DNA from: Streptomyces sp.
GTDB lineage: Bacteria; Actinomycetota; Actinomycetes; Streptomycetales; Streptomycetaceae
Direction of reading: 5' to 3'
Length of the DNA stretch: 64,000 nt
Assembly: GCF_019510245.1 (NCBI RefSeq)
Contig: NZ_JAEKKT010000117.1
Coordinates: 183,321-247,320 of the forward strand
A program made the translations under genes and the position numbers. Each line of letters opens with the position of its first letter. The stretch's first letter is position 1. Positions 18,158 to 27,084 of this stretch are shown here, piece after piece. The notes below the pieces were generated by a model. The model searched no databases, was not told the origin of the DNA, and worked only from the letters and a program-made list of their open reading frames with translations.

Positions 18158-19671
18158 GCGGCGGCCCTCCCCGTGGCTGCGGCCATCACGGTTTCCTCGC
18201 TGGCTTCGGAGCGCGGGATCTCGGCGGTGATCCGGCCCTCGTGCATCACCAGCACGCGGTCGGCCATGCCGAGGATCTCGGGCAGGTCGGAGGAGATCAT
18301 CAGCACGGCGACCCCGTCGGCGGCCAACTCGCTCAGCAGCCGGTGCACTTCGGCTTTCGTACCGACGTCGATGCCGCGGGTCGGCTCGTCGACGATCAGT
18401 ACCTTCGGGCCGGTCGCGAGCCACTTGGCGAGGACGACCTTCTGCTGGTTGCCGCCGGAGAGGGTGGAGACGGCGTCGGCGATCCGGGCGTACTTCACCT
18501 GGAGCCTGACGGCCCAGTCGAGGGAGCGGCTGCGCTCGGCACCCCGGTCGACGAGGCCCGCCTTCACGGTCGTACGCAGTCCGGTCAGGCCGATGTTCCG
18601 CTCGATGGACATGTCCATCACGAGCCCTTGGGCCCGCCGGTCCTCGGGGACGAGGGCGAGGCCGGCGGACATCGCGACGGAGGGGGCGCCGTTGGTCAGC
18701 TTCCGTCCCCTGACCTCGACTTCGCCGGCGTCCCAGCGGTCGACGCCGAACACGGCGCGGGCGACCTCGGTACGGCCGGCGCCGACCAGTCCGGCGAGGC
18801 CGACGATCTCGCCGGACCGCACCTCGAAGGAGACGTCGGTGAAGACGCCCTCTCGGGTCAGGCGCCGTACGCTCAGGGCGACTTCGCCGGGGCTGACGTC
18901 CTGCTTGGGGTACAGCTCGTCCAGGTCCCGGCCGACCATCCGGCGGACGAGGTCGTCCTCGGTCATGCCGTCGACGAGCTCGCTGGCGATCCAGGCCCCG
19001 TCCCGGAGGGTGGTGACCCGCCGGCAGATCTGGAAGATCTCTTCGAGCCGGTGCGAGATGAACAGCACGGCGGCGCCCTGCTCGCGCAGGGTGCGGACGA
19101 CGCCGAAGAGGCGGGCGACCTCGCTGCCGGTGAGGGCGGCCGTCGGCTCGTCCATGATCAGGACGCGGGCGTCGAAGGAGAGCGCCTTGGCGATCTCGAC
19201 GATCTGCTGGTCGGCGATGGACAGGCCGCGGGCAGGGCGGTCGGGGTCGAGGGCGACGCCGAGCCGCTTCATCAGGGCGGCGGTGGCCGCGTGGGTGGCC
19301 TTGTGGTCGATACGGCCGAGGGCGCGCCGGGGCTGGCGGCCCATGAAGATGTTCTCGGCGATCGACAGGTCGGGGAAGAGCGTGGGTTCCTGGTAGATCA
19401 CGGCGATTCCGGCGTCGCGGGCGTCGCCGGGGCCGTGGAAGACGACGGGCTCGCCGTCGAGCAGCACCTGGCCGGCGTCCGGTCGGTGCACTCCGGCGAG
19501 GGTCTTGATCAGCGTCGACTTGCCCGCGCCGTTCTCTCCGGCGAGGGCGTGCACCTCGCCGGGGAACAGCTCCAGGGAGACGTCCCGCAGGGCGCGTACG
19601 GCACCGAAGGACTTGGAGACGTCCTTCAGCGCCAGCACCGGGGCCGGTCCCGTGTCGGACGGGTGGGTCAT
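18154..19671 (-). CDS. rhaT: Sugar ABC transporter ATPase with two ABC domains (rhamnose)
   Basis: The 505-residue protein of RbsA/MglA type has two nucleotide-binding domains. The first has Walker [10 protein letters not shown], a degenerate signature LSIADQQ and Walker [12 protein letters not shown]. The second has a degenerate Walker A (GLVGAGRTE), a full signature LSGGNQQKV and Walker [13 protein letters not shown]. This asymmetry is normal for the family. It energises the two permeases that follow. GAGGAG lies just before the ATG. It is the first gene of the minus-strand rhamnose operon and is transcribed divergently from rhaI. Confidence 0.92.
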   Translation of the reverse strand: MTHPSDTGPAPVLALKDVSKSFGAVRALRDVSLELFPGEVHALAGENGAGKSTLIKTLAGVHRPDAGQVLLDGEPVVFHGPGDARDAGIAVIYQEPTLFPDLSIAENIFMGRQPRRALGRIDHKATHAATAALMKRLGVALDPDRPARGLSIADQQIVEIAKALSFDARVLIMDEPTAALTGSEVARLFGVVRTLREQGAAVLFISHRLEEIFQICRRVTTLRDGAWIASELVDGMTEDDLVRRMVGRDLDELYPKQDVSPGEVALSVRRLTREGVFTDVSFEVRSGEIVGLAGLVGAGRTEVARAVFGVDRWDAGEVEVRGRKLTNGAPSVAMSAGLALVPEDRRAQGLVMDMSIERNIGLTGLRTTVKAGLVDRGAERSRSLDWAVRLQVKYARIADAVSTLSGGNQQKVVLAKWLATGPKVLIVDEPTRGIDVGTKAEVHRLLSELAADGVAVLMISSDLPEILGMADRVLVMHEGRITAEIPRSEASEETVMAAATGRAAA

Positions 19672-19724
19672 GGGGGCTCCTCGACGACACGGCGAGACGG
19701 CGGGAACCGGACCTCACGGCGTCG

Positions 19725-19736
19725 TGAAAGGTTTCA
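19725..19736. promoter_or_regulatory. LacI-type operator for the rhaT operon
   Basis: TGAAAGGTTTCA has perfect TGAAA/TTTCA arms. It lies downstream of a plausible minus-strand promoter with TTGACG (read from 19780-19775) and TACGGT (19756-19751) spaced by 18 bases, so a bound repressor would block the transporter operon. Confidence 0.65.
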
Positions 19737-19790
19737 ACTGGATTGCCGGGACCGTAGACACCACGGGCATGTCACGTCAATGGGTCCGTG

Positions 19791-19805
19791 TCGAAAAAAT
19801 TTCGA
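19791..19805. promoter_or_regulatory. A/T-rich palindrome in the rhaT-rhaI control region
   Basis: TCGAAAAAATTTCGA has 6-base arms TCGAAA/TTTCGA around AAA and stands out in a G+C-rich background. It lies midway between the two divergent promoters and could bind an additional regulator. Confidence 0.45.
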
Positions 19806-19854
19806 TAGCCGAAGGTCACGGCGGAGTCACGGAGAACGGGGTTGGTCGGAATGC

Positions 19855-19883
19855 TTGACACTCCCGTGCAGGCCTCATACTTT
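19855..19883 (+). promoter_or_regulatory. Strong vegetative-type promoter of rhaI
   Basis: TTGACA at 19855-19860 and TACTTT at 19878-19883 are separated by 17 bases, close to the ideal for the main sigma factor. The LacI-type operator begins seven bases after the -10, over the likely start site. Confidence 0.75.
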
Positions 19884-19890
19884 GCGGTTC

Positions 19891-19902
19891 TGAATCGTTT
19901 CA
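19891..19902. promoter_or_regulatory. LacI-type operator at rhaI
   Basis: TGAATCGTTTCA is one mismatch away from a perfect TGAAWCGWTTCA-type LacI operator with the central CG. It directly follows the rhaI -10 box, a classical repression position. Confidence 0.7.
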
Positions 19903-19937
19903 CCACCCCGTTGTTCCGATCCCTCAGGAGCCCCGAA

Positions 19938-21098
19938 GTGACCGACCTCGCCGCGGTGAAGGCCGCGCTGAAGACCCAGGCCGTCGAAACGCCGTCGTGG
20001 GCGTACGGAAACTCGGGGACCCGCTTCAAGGTGTTCGCCCAGCAGGGCGTGCCGCGCTCGCCGAAGGAGAAGCTGGACGACGCCGCGCAGGTCCACGCCG
20101 TGACGGGGGTGGCGCCGACGGTGGCGCTGCACATCCCCTGGGACAAGGTGGACGACTACGCGGACCTGGCCAAGCACGCCGAGGAGCGGGGGCTGCGGCT
20201 GGGGGCGATCAACTCCAACACCTTCCAGGACGACGACTACAGGCTGGGCAGCATCTGCCACCCGGAGGCGGCGGTGCGCCGGAAGGCGGTCGATCACCTG
20301 CTGGAGTGCGTCGACATCATGGACGCGACGGGGTCGCAGGACCTCAAGCTGTGGTTCGCAGACGGCACGAACTACCCCGGCCAGGACGACATCCGGGACC
20401 GCCAGGACCGGCTGGCCGAGGGGCTGGCCGAGGTCTACGCGCGCCTCGGCGACGGGCAGCGGATGCTGCTGGAGTACAAGCTCTTCGAGCCGTCCTTCTA
20501 CACGACCGACGTGCCGGACTGGGGGACGGCCTACGCCCACTGCCTGAAGCTGGGGCCGAAGGCGCAGGTCGTGGTCGACACCGGTCACCACGCGCCGGGC
20601 ACCAACATCGAGTTCATCGTCGCGACGCTGCTGCGGGAGGGGAAGCTCGGCGGGTTCGACTTCAACTCGCGGTTCTACGCGGACGACGACCTCATGGTCG
20701 GGGCCGCGGATCCGTTCCAGCTCTTCCGGATCATGTACGAGGTGGTGCGGGGTGGTGGGTTCACGGCCGAGGTGGCCTTCATGCTGGACCAGTGCCACAA
20801 CATCGAGGCGAAGATCCCGGCGATCGTCCGGTCGGTGATGAACGTGCAGGAGGCCACGGCGAAGGCGCTGCTGGTGGACCGTGCCGCTCTGGCCGACGCA
20901 CAGCGAGCCGGGGACGTGCTGGCCGCGAACGCCGTGCTGATGGACGCGTACAACACGGATGTGCGGCCGTTGCTCGCCGAGGTGCGGGAGGAGATGGGGT
21001 TGGACGCCGACCCTGTTTCGGCTTACCGCCGGTCGGGGTGGGCCGAGAAGATCGTCGCCGAGCGGGTCGGAGGGGAACAGGCGGGTTGGGGGGCCTGA
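19938..21098 (+). CDS. rhaI: L-rhamnose isomerase
   Basis: The 386-residue TIM-barrel isomerase of the RhaI (Pseudomonas stutzeri-like) type converts L-rhamnose to L-rhamnulose. Metal-site motifs include LLEYKLFEPSFYTTD, VVVDTGHHAPGTNIE and FDFNSRFYADDD. I chose GTG 19938 because CAGGAG lies eight bases upstream and it falls after the promoter and operator; the longer frame from 19842 would start upstream of the mapped promoter elements. It begins the plus-strand operon rhaI-rhaEW-rhaB. Confidence 0.93.
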   Translation: MTDLAAVKAALKTQAVETPSWAYGNSGTRFKVFAQQGVPRSPKEKLDDAAQVHAVTGVAPTVALHIPWDKVDDYADLAKHAEERGLRLGAINSNTFQDDDYRLGSICHPEAAVRRKAVDHLLECVDIMDATGSQDLKLWFADGTNYPGQDDIRDRQDRLAEGLAEVYARLGDGQRMLLEYKLFEPSFYTTDVPDWGTAYAHCLKLGPKAQVVVDTGHHAPGTNIEFIVATLLREGKLGGFDFNSRFYADDDLMVGAADPFQLFRIMYEVVRGGGFTAEVAFMLDQCHNIEAKIPAIVRSVMNVQEATAKALLVDRAALADAQRAGDVLAANAVLMDAYNTDVRPLLAEVREEMGLDADPVSAYRRSGWAEKIVAERVGGEQAGWGA

Positions 21099-21119
21099 GC
21101 GTCTGCCCTGGGCTGTTTC

Positions 21120-21210
21120 ATCGCGGGCTGCGGGCCGGGTGTGGCTGGTCGCGCAGTTCCTCCCCCAGCCTTCGGCTGGGGGTACCCCCAGCGCCCCAGA
21201 AGGGCGCACC
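21120..21210 (+). repeat. Dispersed hairpin repeat, copy B
   Basis: It contains GGTCGCGCAG, a perfect 9-bp hairpin with arms CCCCCAGCC (21162-21170) and GGCTGGGGG (21174-21182) around TTC, and an overlapping GGGGGTACCCCC palindrome. It fills the gap between rhaI and rhaEW in the direction of transcription. Confidence 0.85.
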
Positions 21211-21242
21211 GGTGTCCACTCCTCGAGAAGTTAGGAACCTTC

Positions 21243-23282
21243 ATGTCCACCCATCCCGAAGCGGCCGCCCTCCTCGCCCGCTCGCACCGCCTCGGTGCTG
21301 ATCCGCGTAACACGAACTACGCCGGCGGGAACACCTCCGCCAAGGGCACCGCGTCCGACCCCGTCACCGGCGGCGACGTCGAGCTGATGTGGGTCAAGGG
21401 GTCCGGCGGGGATCTCGGGACGCTCACCGAGGGTGGGCTGGCGGTGCTGCGGCTGGACCGGTTGCGTGCGCTCGCCGATGTCTACCCGGGGGTCGACCGC
21501 GAGGACGAGATGGTCGCCGCCTTCGACTACTGCCTGCACGGCAAGGGCGGCGCCGCGCCCTCCATCGACACCGCCATGCACGGGCTCGTCGACGCCCGGC
21601 ACGTCGACCACCTGCACCCGGACTCCGGGATCGCGCTGGCCTGCGCCGCCGACGGGGAGAAGCTGACCGCGGAGTGCTTCGGAGACACGGTGGTATGGGT
21701 GCCCTGGCGACGGCCGGGGTTCCAGCTGGGGCTGGACATCGCCGCGATCAAGGCGGCCAACCCGCAGGCGATCGGGTGTGTGCTCGGCGGGCACGGGATC
21801 ACCGCGTGGGGTGACAGCTCCGAGGAGTGCGAGCGCAACTCGCTGCACATCATCCGGACCGCCGAGAAATTCCTGGCGGAGCACGGGAAGGCCGAGCCGT
21901 TCGGGCCCCTCGTCGAGGGGTACGAGGCGCTGCCCGAGGCCGAGCGGCGGGAGCGGGCCGCGGCCCTCGCGCCGTACGTCCGGGCGCTCGCCTCCCAGGA
22001 CAGGGCGCAGGTCGGGCGCTTCACCGACTCCGAGGTCGTCCTCGACTTCCTCGCCAGGGCCGAGCACCCGCGGCTGGCCGCGCTGGGCACGTCCTGCCCG
22101 GACCACTTCCTGCGGACGAAGGTACGGCCGCTCGTGCTCGACCTGGCGCCGGCCGCTCCGGTGGAGGAAGCCGTGGCACGGCTGCGCGAGCTGCACGCCG
22201 CCTACCGGGAGGAGTACGCCGCCTACTACCGGCGGCACGCCGACGCGGACTCCCCCGCGATGCGCGGGGCCGACCCGGCGATCGTGCTGATCCCCGGAGT
22301 CGGGATGTTCTCGTTCGGCAAGGACAAGCAGACCGCCCGGGTGGCCGGTGAGTTCTACGTCAACGCGATCAACGTGATGCGCGGGGCCGAGGCGGTGTCG
22401 TCCTACGCGCCGATCGAGGAGTCGGAGAAGTTCCGGATCGAGTACTGGGCCCTCGAGGAGGCCAAACTCCGGCGGATGCCGAAGCCGAAGGCCCTGGCCA
22501 CCCGGGTGGCGCTGGTGACGGGGGCCGGCAGCGGGATCGGGAAGGCGATCGCGCACCGGCTGGTGGCCGAGGGGGCGTGTGTCGTCGTCGCCGATCTCAA
22601 CGCCGAGGGCGCGGCCGCAGTGGCTCAGGAGCTGGGCGGGGCCGACAAGGCCGTCGCGGTCGCCGTGGACGTGACGTCCGAGGAGCAGATCGCGGAGGCG
22701 TTCCGGGCCGCCGCGCTCGCCTTCGGCGGAGTGGACCTCGTCGTCAACAACGCGGGGATCTCGATCTCCAAGCCACTGCTCGAGACCTCTGCCAAGGACT
22801 GGGACCTGCAGCACGACATCATGGCCCGCGGGTCCTTCCTCGTGTCGCGGGAGGCCGCGCGGGTGATGATCGCCCAGGGGCTGGGCGGGGACGTCGTCTA
22901 CATCGCCTCCAAGAACGCCGTGTTCGCCGGGCCCAACAACATCGCCTACTCCGCGACCAAGGCCGACCAGGCCCACCAGGTGCGGCTGCTCGCCGCCGAG
23001 CTGGGCGAGCACGGCATCCGGGTCAACGGGGTGAACCCCGACGGTGTGGTGCGCGGGTCGGGGATCTTCGCCGGCGGGTGGGGGGCTCAGCGGGCCGCCG
23101 TCTACGGGGTGGAGGAGTCGAAGCTGGGCGAGTTCTACGCGCAGCGGACCATCCTCAAGCGCGAGGTACTGCCCGAGCATGTCGCGAACGCGGTGTTCGC
23201 GCTGACGGGCGGGGAACTGACCCACACCACCGGGCTGCATGTGCCCGTCGACGCGGGTGTGGCGGCCGCTTTCCTGCGATGA
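21243..23282 (+). CDS. rhaEW: Bifunctional rhamnulose-1-phosphate aldolase/lactaldehyde dehydrogenase
   Basis: The 679-residue fusion resembles RhaEW. Residues about 1-410 form a class-II aldolase domain (NYAGGNTSAKG, the zinc-site DHLHPDSGIA and CVLGGHGI) that splits rhamnulose-1-phosphate into dihydroxyacetone phosphate and L-lactaldehyde. Residues about 420-679 form a short-chain dehydrogenase with the NAD motif TGAGSGIG, NNAG and the YxxxK catalytic pair in AYSATKA; it should oxidise lactaldehyde to L-lactate. ATG 21243 follows AGGAA. A longer frame from 21141 would translate the hairpin repeat and is rejected. The stop is coupled to rhaB. Confidence 0.92.
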   Translation: MSTHPEAAALLARSHRLGADPRNTNYAGGNTSAKGTASDPVTGGDVELMWVKGSGGDLGTLTEGGLAVLRLDRLRALADVYPGVDREDEMVAAFDYCLHGKGGAAPSIDTAMHGLVDARHVDHLHPDSGIALACAADGEKLTAECFGDTVVWVPWRRPGFQLGLDIAAIKAANPQAIGCVLGGHGITAWGDSSEECERNSLHIIRTAEKFLAEHGKAEPFGPLVEGYEALPEAERRERAAALAPYVRALASQDRAQVGRFTDSEVVLDFLARAEHPRLAALGTSCPDHFLRTKVRPLVLDLAPAAPVEEAVARLRELHAAYREEYAAYYRRHADADSPAMRGADPAIVLIPGVGMFSFGKDKQTARVAGEFYVNAINVMRGAEAVSSYAPIEESEKFRIEYWALEEAKLRRMPKPKALATRVALVTGAGSGIGKAIAHRLVAEGACVVVADLNAEGAAAVAQELGGADKAVAVAVDVTSEEQIAEAFRAAALAFGGVDLVVNNAGISISKPLLETSAKDWDLQHDIMARGSFLVSREAARVMIAQGLGGDVVYIASKNAVFAGPNNIAYSATKADQAHQVRLLAAELGEHGIRVNGVNPDGVVRGSGIFAGGWGAQRAAVYGVEESKLGEFYAQRTILKREVLPEHVANAVFALTGGELTHTTGLHVPVDAGVAAAFLR

Positions 23283-24724
23283 GCTCGGTGAACTCCTATG
23301 CCGCGGTGGACCTCGGCGCGTCCAGCGGACGGGTCATGGTCGGCCGGGTGAGTCCGGACTCGCTGGAGCTGGCCGAGGCGCACCGGTTCGTGAACCGGCC
23401 GGTGCGGGTGCCGGAGGGGCTGCGGTGGGACGTGCTCGGGCTGTACGCGGGGGTGTTGGAGGGGCTGCGGGCGGCGGGCCAGGTGGACTCGGTCGGCATC
23501 GACAGCTGGGCCGTGGACTACGGGCTGCTGGACGCCGACGGGGCGCTGCTCGGCAACCCGGTGCACTACCGGGACGCGCGGACCGAGGGTGTCGCCGAGA
23601 AGGTGTGGGCGACCCTGCCGGCCGCGGAGCTGTACGCCCGCACCGGGCTCCAGTACGCGCCCTTCAACACCCTCTACCAGCTGGTGGCCGCGCGGTCGAG
23701 CGCCCAGTTCGCACACGCCGAGCGGCTGCTGCTCGTCCCCGACCTGATGTCGTACTGGCTGACCGGCGAGCAGGGCACCGAACTGACCAACGCCTCCACC
23801 ACCCAGCTGATCGACCCCCGGACGCGTGAGTGGTCGTACGAGGTCGCGGACCGGCTGGGGATCGACCTCGGGCTGTTCGCGCCGCTGCGGCGACCCGGGG
23901 ATCCGGCCGGGTTGCTGCGGCCCGAGGTGCTGGAGGAGACGGGGCTCACCGGGCCCGTGCCGGTGACCGCCGTCGGCTCGCACGACACCGCGTCGGCGGT
24001 GGCCGCCGTACCGGCGGTCGGTGAGCGGTTCGCCTATATCTGCACCGGCACCTGGTCACTGGCCGGGCTGGAGCTGACGGCGCCCGTGCTGGCCGAGGAG
24101 AGCCGGGCCGCCAACTTCACCAACGAACTGGGGCTCGACGGCACGGTCCGCTATCTGCGCAACATCATGGGGCTGTGGCTGCTCCAGGAGTGCGTACGGG
24201 CCTGGGGCGACCCGGACCTGGGTGGGTTGCTGCGGACGGCGGCCGGCGTGCCGGCGCTGCGGTCGGTGGTGGACGCCGGTGATGCCGGGTTCCTGGCACC
24301 CGGGCGGATGCCGGAGCGGATCGCCGAGGCGTGCCGGGCCTCCGGGCAGCCGGTGCCGCGGACGCCCGGTGAGATCACCCGGTGCATTCTCGACTCGCTG
24401 GCGCTCGCCCACCGGCGGGCGGTCGCCCAGGCGCAGCGGCTCGCCGACCATCCGGTGGACACGGTGTACGTGGTGGGCGGTGGCACGCGCAACGCGCTGC
24501 TCTGCCAGCTCACCGCCGACGCCTGCGGGCTGCCGGTGGTGGCGGGGCCGACCGAGGCGGCCGCCTTCGGGAACGTGCTGGTCCAGGCCCGCACGCACGG
24601 TGTCGTCGGTGACCTCGCCGACATGCGGCGGCTGCTCACCCGCACCCAGCCGCTGACCCGGTACACGCCGCAGGGCGACACCTCCCGCTGGGAGGCGGCC
24701 GAGGCCCGGCTGACCACCCGCTGA
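23279..24724 (+). CDS. rhaB: Rhamnulokinase
   Basis: The 481-residue FGGY-family kinase has the N-terminal phosphate loop AVDLGASSGRVM, the substrate region IDSWAVDYGLLD, the ADP-site motif GTWSLAGLE and the C-terminal VVGGGTRNALLCQLTAD, as in RhaB. It phosphorylates L-rhamnulose with ATP before the aldolase step. Its ATG overlaps the rhaEW stop (ATGA at 23279), so the two are translationally coupled. It is the last gene of the rhamnose operon. Confidence 0.93.
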   Translation: MSSVNSYAAVDLGASSGRVMVGRVSPDSLELAEAHRFVNRPVRVPEGLRWDVLGLYAGVLEGLRAAGQVDSVGIDSWAVDYGLLDADGALLGNPVHYRDARTEGVAEKVWATLPAAELYARTGLQYAPFNTLYQLVAARSSAQFAHAERLLLVPDLMSYWLTGEQGTELTNASTTQLIDPRTREWSYEVADRLGIDLGLFAPLRRPGDPAGLLRPEVLEETGLTGPVPVTAVGSHDTASAVAAVPAVGERFAYICTGTWSLAGLELTAPVLAEESRAANFTNELGLDGTVRYLRNIMGLWLLQECVRAWGDPDLGGLLRTAAGVPALRSVVDAGDAGFLAPGRMPERIAEACRASGQPVPRTPGEITRCILDSLALAHRRAVAQAQRLADHPVDTVYVVGGGTRNALLCQLTADACGLPVVAGPTEAAAFGNVLVQARTHGVVGDLADMRRLLTRTQPLTRYTPQGDTSRWEAAEARLTTR

Positions 24725-24853
24725 CCACTCCTCACCAGGCACCGCCGGCCGGTCGGCGGCGGCCCCGACTCGCCACACGGTGACCGGGTCTCCCTTTGAT
24801 CTCACCGGCCCACTACGCTGCACTCATCCGATGATCGACCTCTAGGAGCCGCG

Positions 24854-25609
24854 ATGCGTGTCGCTCTCTTCCTGACCTGCGTCAACGACACGCTCTATCC
24901 GGACACCGGCCGTGCCGTGGTGAAACTCCTGACCAGGTTGGGCGTCGAGGTCGATTTCCCGATGGCGCAGACCTGCTGCGGACAGGCCCACTACAACACC
25001 GGATACCGTCATGAGGCGGAGCCGCTGGCCCGGCATTTCTCCGATGTATTCGGGGAGTACGAGGCGATCGTGACCCCGTCCGGGTCGTGCGGGGCGATGG
25101 TGCGGGAGCTGTATCCGCGGATGGGCGAGCGGGCGCGGGCGGAGGGACGCGGGAGCGGGCTGGCGGCGGCGCTGGCGCCGGTGGTGCCGAAGACGTACGA
25201 GCTCACGGAGTTCCTGGTGGACGTCCTGGGGGTGACGGACGTCGGCGCATATTATCCGCACCATGTCACCTACCACCCGACCTGCCACGGACTGCGGAGT
25301 CTGGGGCTCGGCGACCGCCCCCGCCGTCTCCTCCAGGCCGTCAAGGGCCTGGAGCTGGTGGAGCTGCCGGGCGCGGAGGAGTGCTGCGGGTTCGGTGGCA
25401 CGTTCGCGGTGAAGAACCCCGACGTGTCGGCCGCGATGGGCACGGACAAGGTGCGCAACGCCGAGTCGACCGGCGCGGAGGTGCTGTGCGCGGCCGACAA
25501 CTCCTGCCTGATGCACATCGGCGGCACCATGACCCGGCTCGGCAGCGGGCTGCGGCCGGTGCACATCGCGGAGATCCTGGCGAGCACGGAGGAGGACCCG
25601 GCCGCATGA
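24854..25609 (+). CDS. lutA: L-lactate utilisation protein LutA
   Basis: The 251-residue protein has two cysteine-rich CCG domains: PMAQTCCGQAHYNTGY near residue 40 and ECCGFGGTFAVKNPD near 180, plus PTCHGLRSLG. This is the glycolate-oxidase GlpC/LldE type that binds Fe-S clusters. With LutB and LutC it oxidises L-lactate to pyruvate. TAGGAG precedes the ATG. Position 130 bp after the rhamnose operon suggests use of lactate from rhamnose. Its stop overlaps the lutB start. Confidence 0.92.
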   Translation: MRVALFLTCVNDTLYPDTGRAVVKLLTRLGVEVDFPMAQTCCGQAHYNTGYRHEAEPLARHFSDVFGEYEAIVTPSGSCGAMVRELYPRMGERARAEGRGSGLAAALAPVVPKTYELTEFLVDVLGVTDVGAYYPHHVTYHPTCHGLRSLGLGDRPRRLLQAVKGLELVELPGAEECCGFGGTFAVKNPDVSAAMGTDKVRNAESTGAEVLCAADNSCLMHIGGTMTRLGSGLRPVHIAEILASTEEDPAA

Positions 25610-27084
25610 GCGGGACGTATCTGGGGATGCCGGCCTTCCCGAAGGCCGCGCACGAGGCCGTCAACAATCCCACGCTGCGCGGGAATCTGCGCCATGCCAC
25701 GCACACCATCCGCGCCAAGCGGGCCAAGGCGGTCGGGGAGGTGTCCGACTGGGCCGCGCTGCGCGAGGCGGGCAAGCGGATCAAGGACCACACGCTCCGC
25801 CATCTCGACCGCTACCTGGTCCAGCTGGAGGAGTCGGTGACGGCGGCCGGCGGTACGGTCCACTGGGCCGCGGACGCCGACGAGGCGAACCGGATCGTCA
25901 CCGAACTGGTCAAGGCGACCGGTGAGTCGGAGGTCGTGAAGGTCAAGTCGATGGCCACGCAGGAGATCGGGCTCAACGAGGCCCTCGAAGCGGAGGGCAT
26001 CCGGGCCTACGAGACCGATCTCGCCGAACTGATCGTGCAGCTCGGCCACGACCGGCCCTCGCACATCCTCGTGCCCGCCATCCACCGCAACCGCGGTGAG
26101 ATCAGGGACATCTTCCGGCGCGAGATGGGCGCATGGGGGCGCCCGGCCCCCGAGGGGCTGACCGACACCCCCGCCGAACTGGCGGAGGCGGCCCGGCTCC
26201 ACCTGCGCGAGAAGTTCCTCCGCGCCAAGGTCGGGATCTCCGGCGCCAACTTCATGGTCGCCGAGACCGGCACCCTGGTCGTCGTCGAGTCCGAGGGCAA
26301 CGGCCGGATGTGCCTCACCCTGCCGGAGACCCTGATCTCGGTCGTCGGCATCGAGAAGATCGTGCCGGCCTGGCGGGACCTGGAGGTCTTCCTCCAGACC
26401 CTCCCCCGCTCCTCCACCGCCGAGCGGATGAACCCGTACACGTCGACGTGGACCGGCACGACCGACGGCGACGGCCCGCAGGCCTTCCACCTGGTCCTCC
26501 TCGACAACGGCCGCACCGACACCCTCGCCGACGAGGTCGGCCGCCAGGCCCTGCGCTGCATCCGCTGCTCGGCCTGCCTCAACGTCTGCCCGGTCTACGA
26601 GCGGGCCGGCGGCCACGCCTACGGCTCGGTCTACCCCGGCCCGATCGGCGCCATCCTCAGCCCCCAGCTGAGGGGCACGCAGAGCGAGATCGACGCCTCG
26701 CTCCCGTACGCCTCCTCGCTGTGCGGGGCCTGCTACGAGGTCTGCCCGGTCGCCATCGACATCCCCGAGGTGCTGGTGCACCTGCGCGAGCGGGTCGTCG
26801 AGGGCGGCGAGGCGGTCCGCGGCGGCAACAAGGTGCTGCTCAAGCCGGCCAGGGGACACGCGGCCGAGCGGGCGGCGATGCGCGCGGCCCGCTGGGCGCT
26901 CTCGCACCCGGCGGCCCTGCGCACCGGCCAGCGGCTCGCCTCCCGCAGCCGCCGTCTGCATCCCCGTACGCTGCCGGGCCCCGGCCGGGCGTGGACGGGG
27001 ACCCGGGACCTGCCCGCCGTACCGGCGGAGCCGTTCCGGGACTGGTGGCAGCGGACCGGCGGCGGAAAGGGCGGGGCGAAGTGA
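25606..27084 (+). CDS. lutB: Iron-sulfur L-lactate oxidation protein LutB
   Basis: The 492-residue protein has an N-terminal LUD domain (about 60-290, with VKVKSMATQEIGLNEAL and ETGTLVVVESEGN) and a C-terminal double [4Fe-4S] ferredoxin region with CIRCSACLNVCPVY (about 320) and CGACYEVCPVAIDIP (about 370). It carries electrons in the LutABC lactate-oxidising complex. Start ATG 25606 overlaps the lutA stop and its end overlaps the lutC start (GTGA), a compact three-gene operon. Confidence 0.93.
   Translation: MSGTYLGMPAFPKAAHEAVNNPTLRGNLRHATHTIRAKRAKAVGEVSDWAALREAGKRIKDHTLRHLDRYLVQLEESVTAAGGTVHWAADADEANRIVTELVKATGESEVVKVKSMATQEIGLNEALEAEGIRAYETDLAELIVQLGHDRPSHILVPAIHRNRGEIRDIFRREMGAWGRPAPEGLTDTPAELAEAARLHLREKFLRAKVGISGANFMVAETGTLVVVESEGNGRMCLTLPETLISVVGIEKIVPAWRDLEVFLQTLPRSSTAERMNPYTSTWTGTTDGDGPQAFHLVLLDNGRTDTLADEVGRQALRCIRCSACLNVCPVYERAGGHAYGSVYPGPIGAILSPQLRGTQSEIDASLPYASSLCGACYEVCPVAIDIPEVLVHLRERVVEGGEAVRGGNKVLLKPARGHAAERAAMRAARWALSHPAALRTGQRLASRSRRLHPRTLPGPGRAWTGTRDLPAVPAEPFRDWWQRTGGGKGGAK

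Noticed and set aside
16748..19396. 882-residue plus-strand frame over the rhamnose transporter
   Set aside because: Antisense to permease and ATPase genes with clear motifs and translational overlaps.
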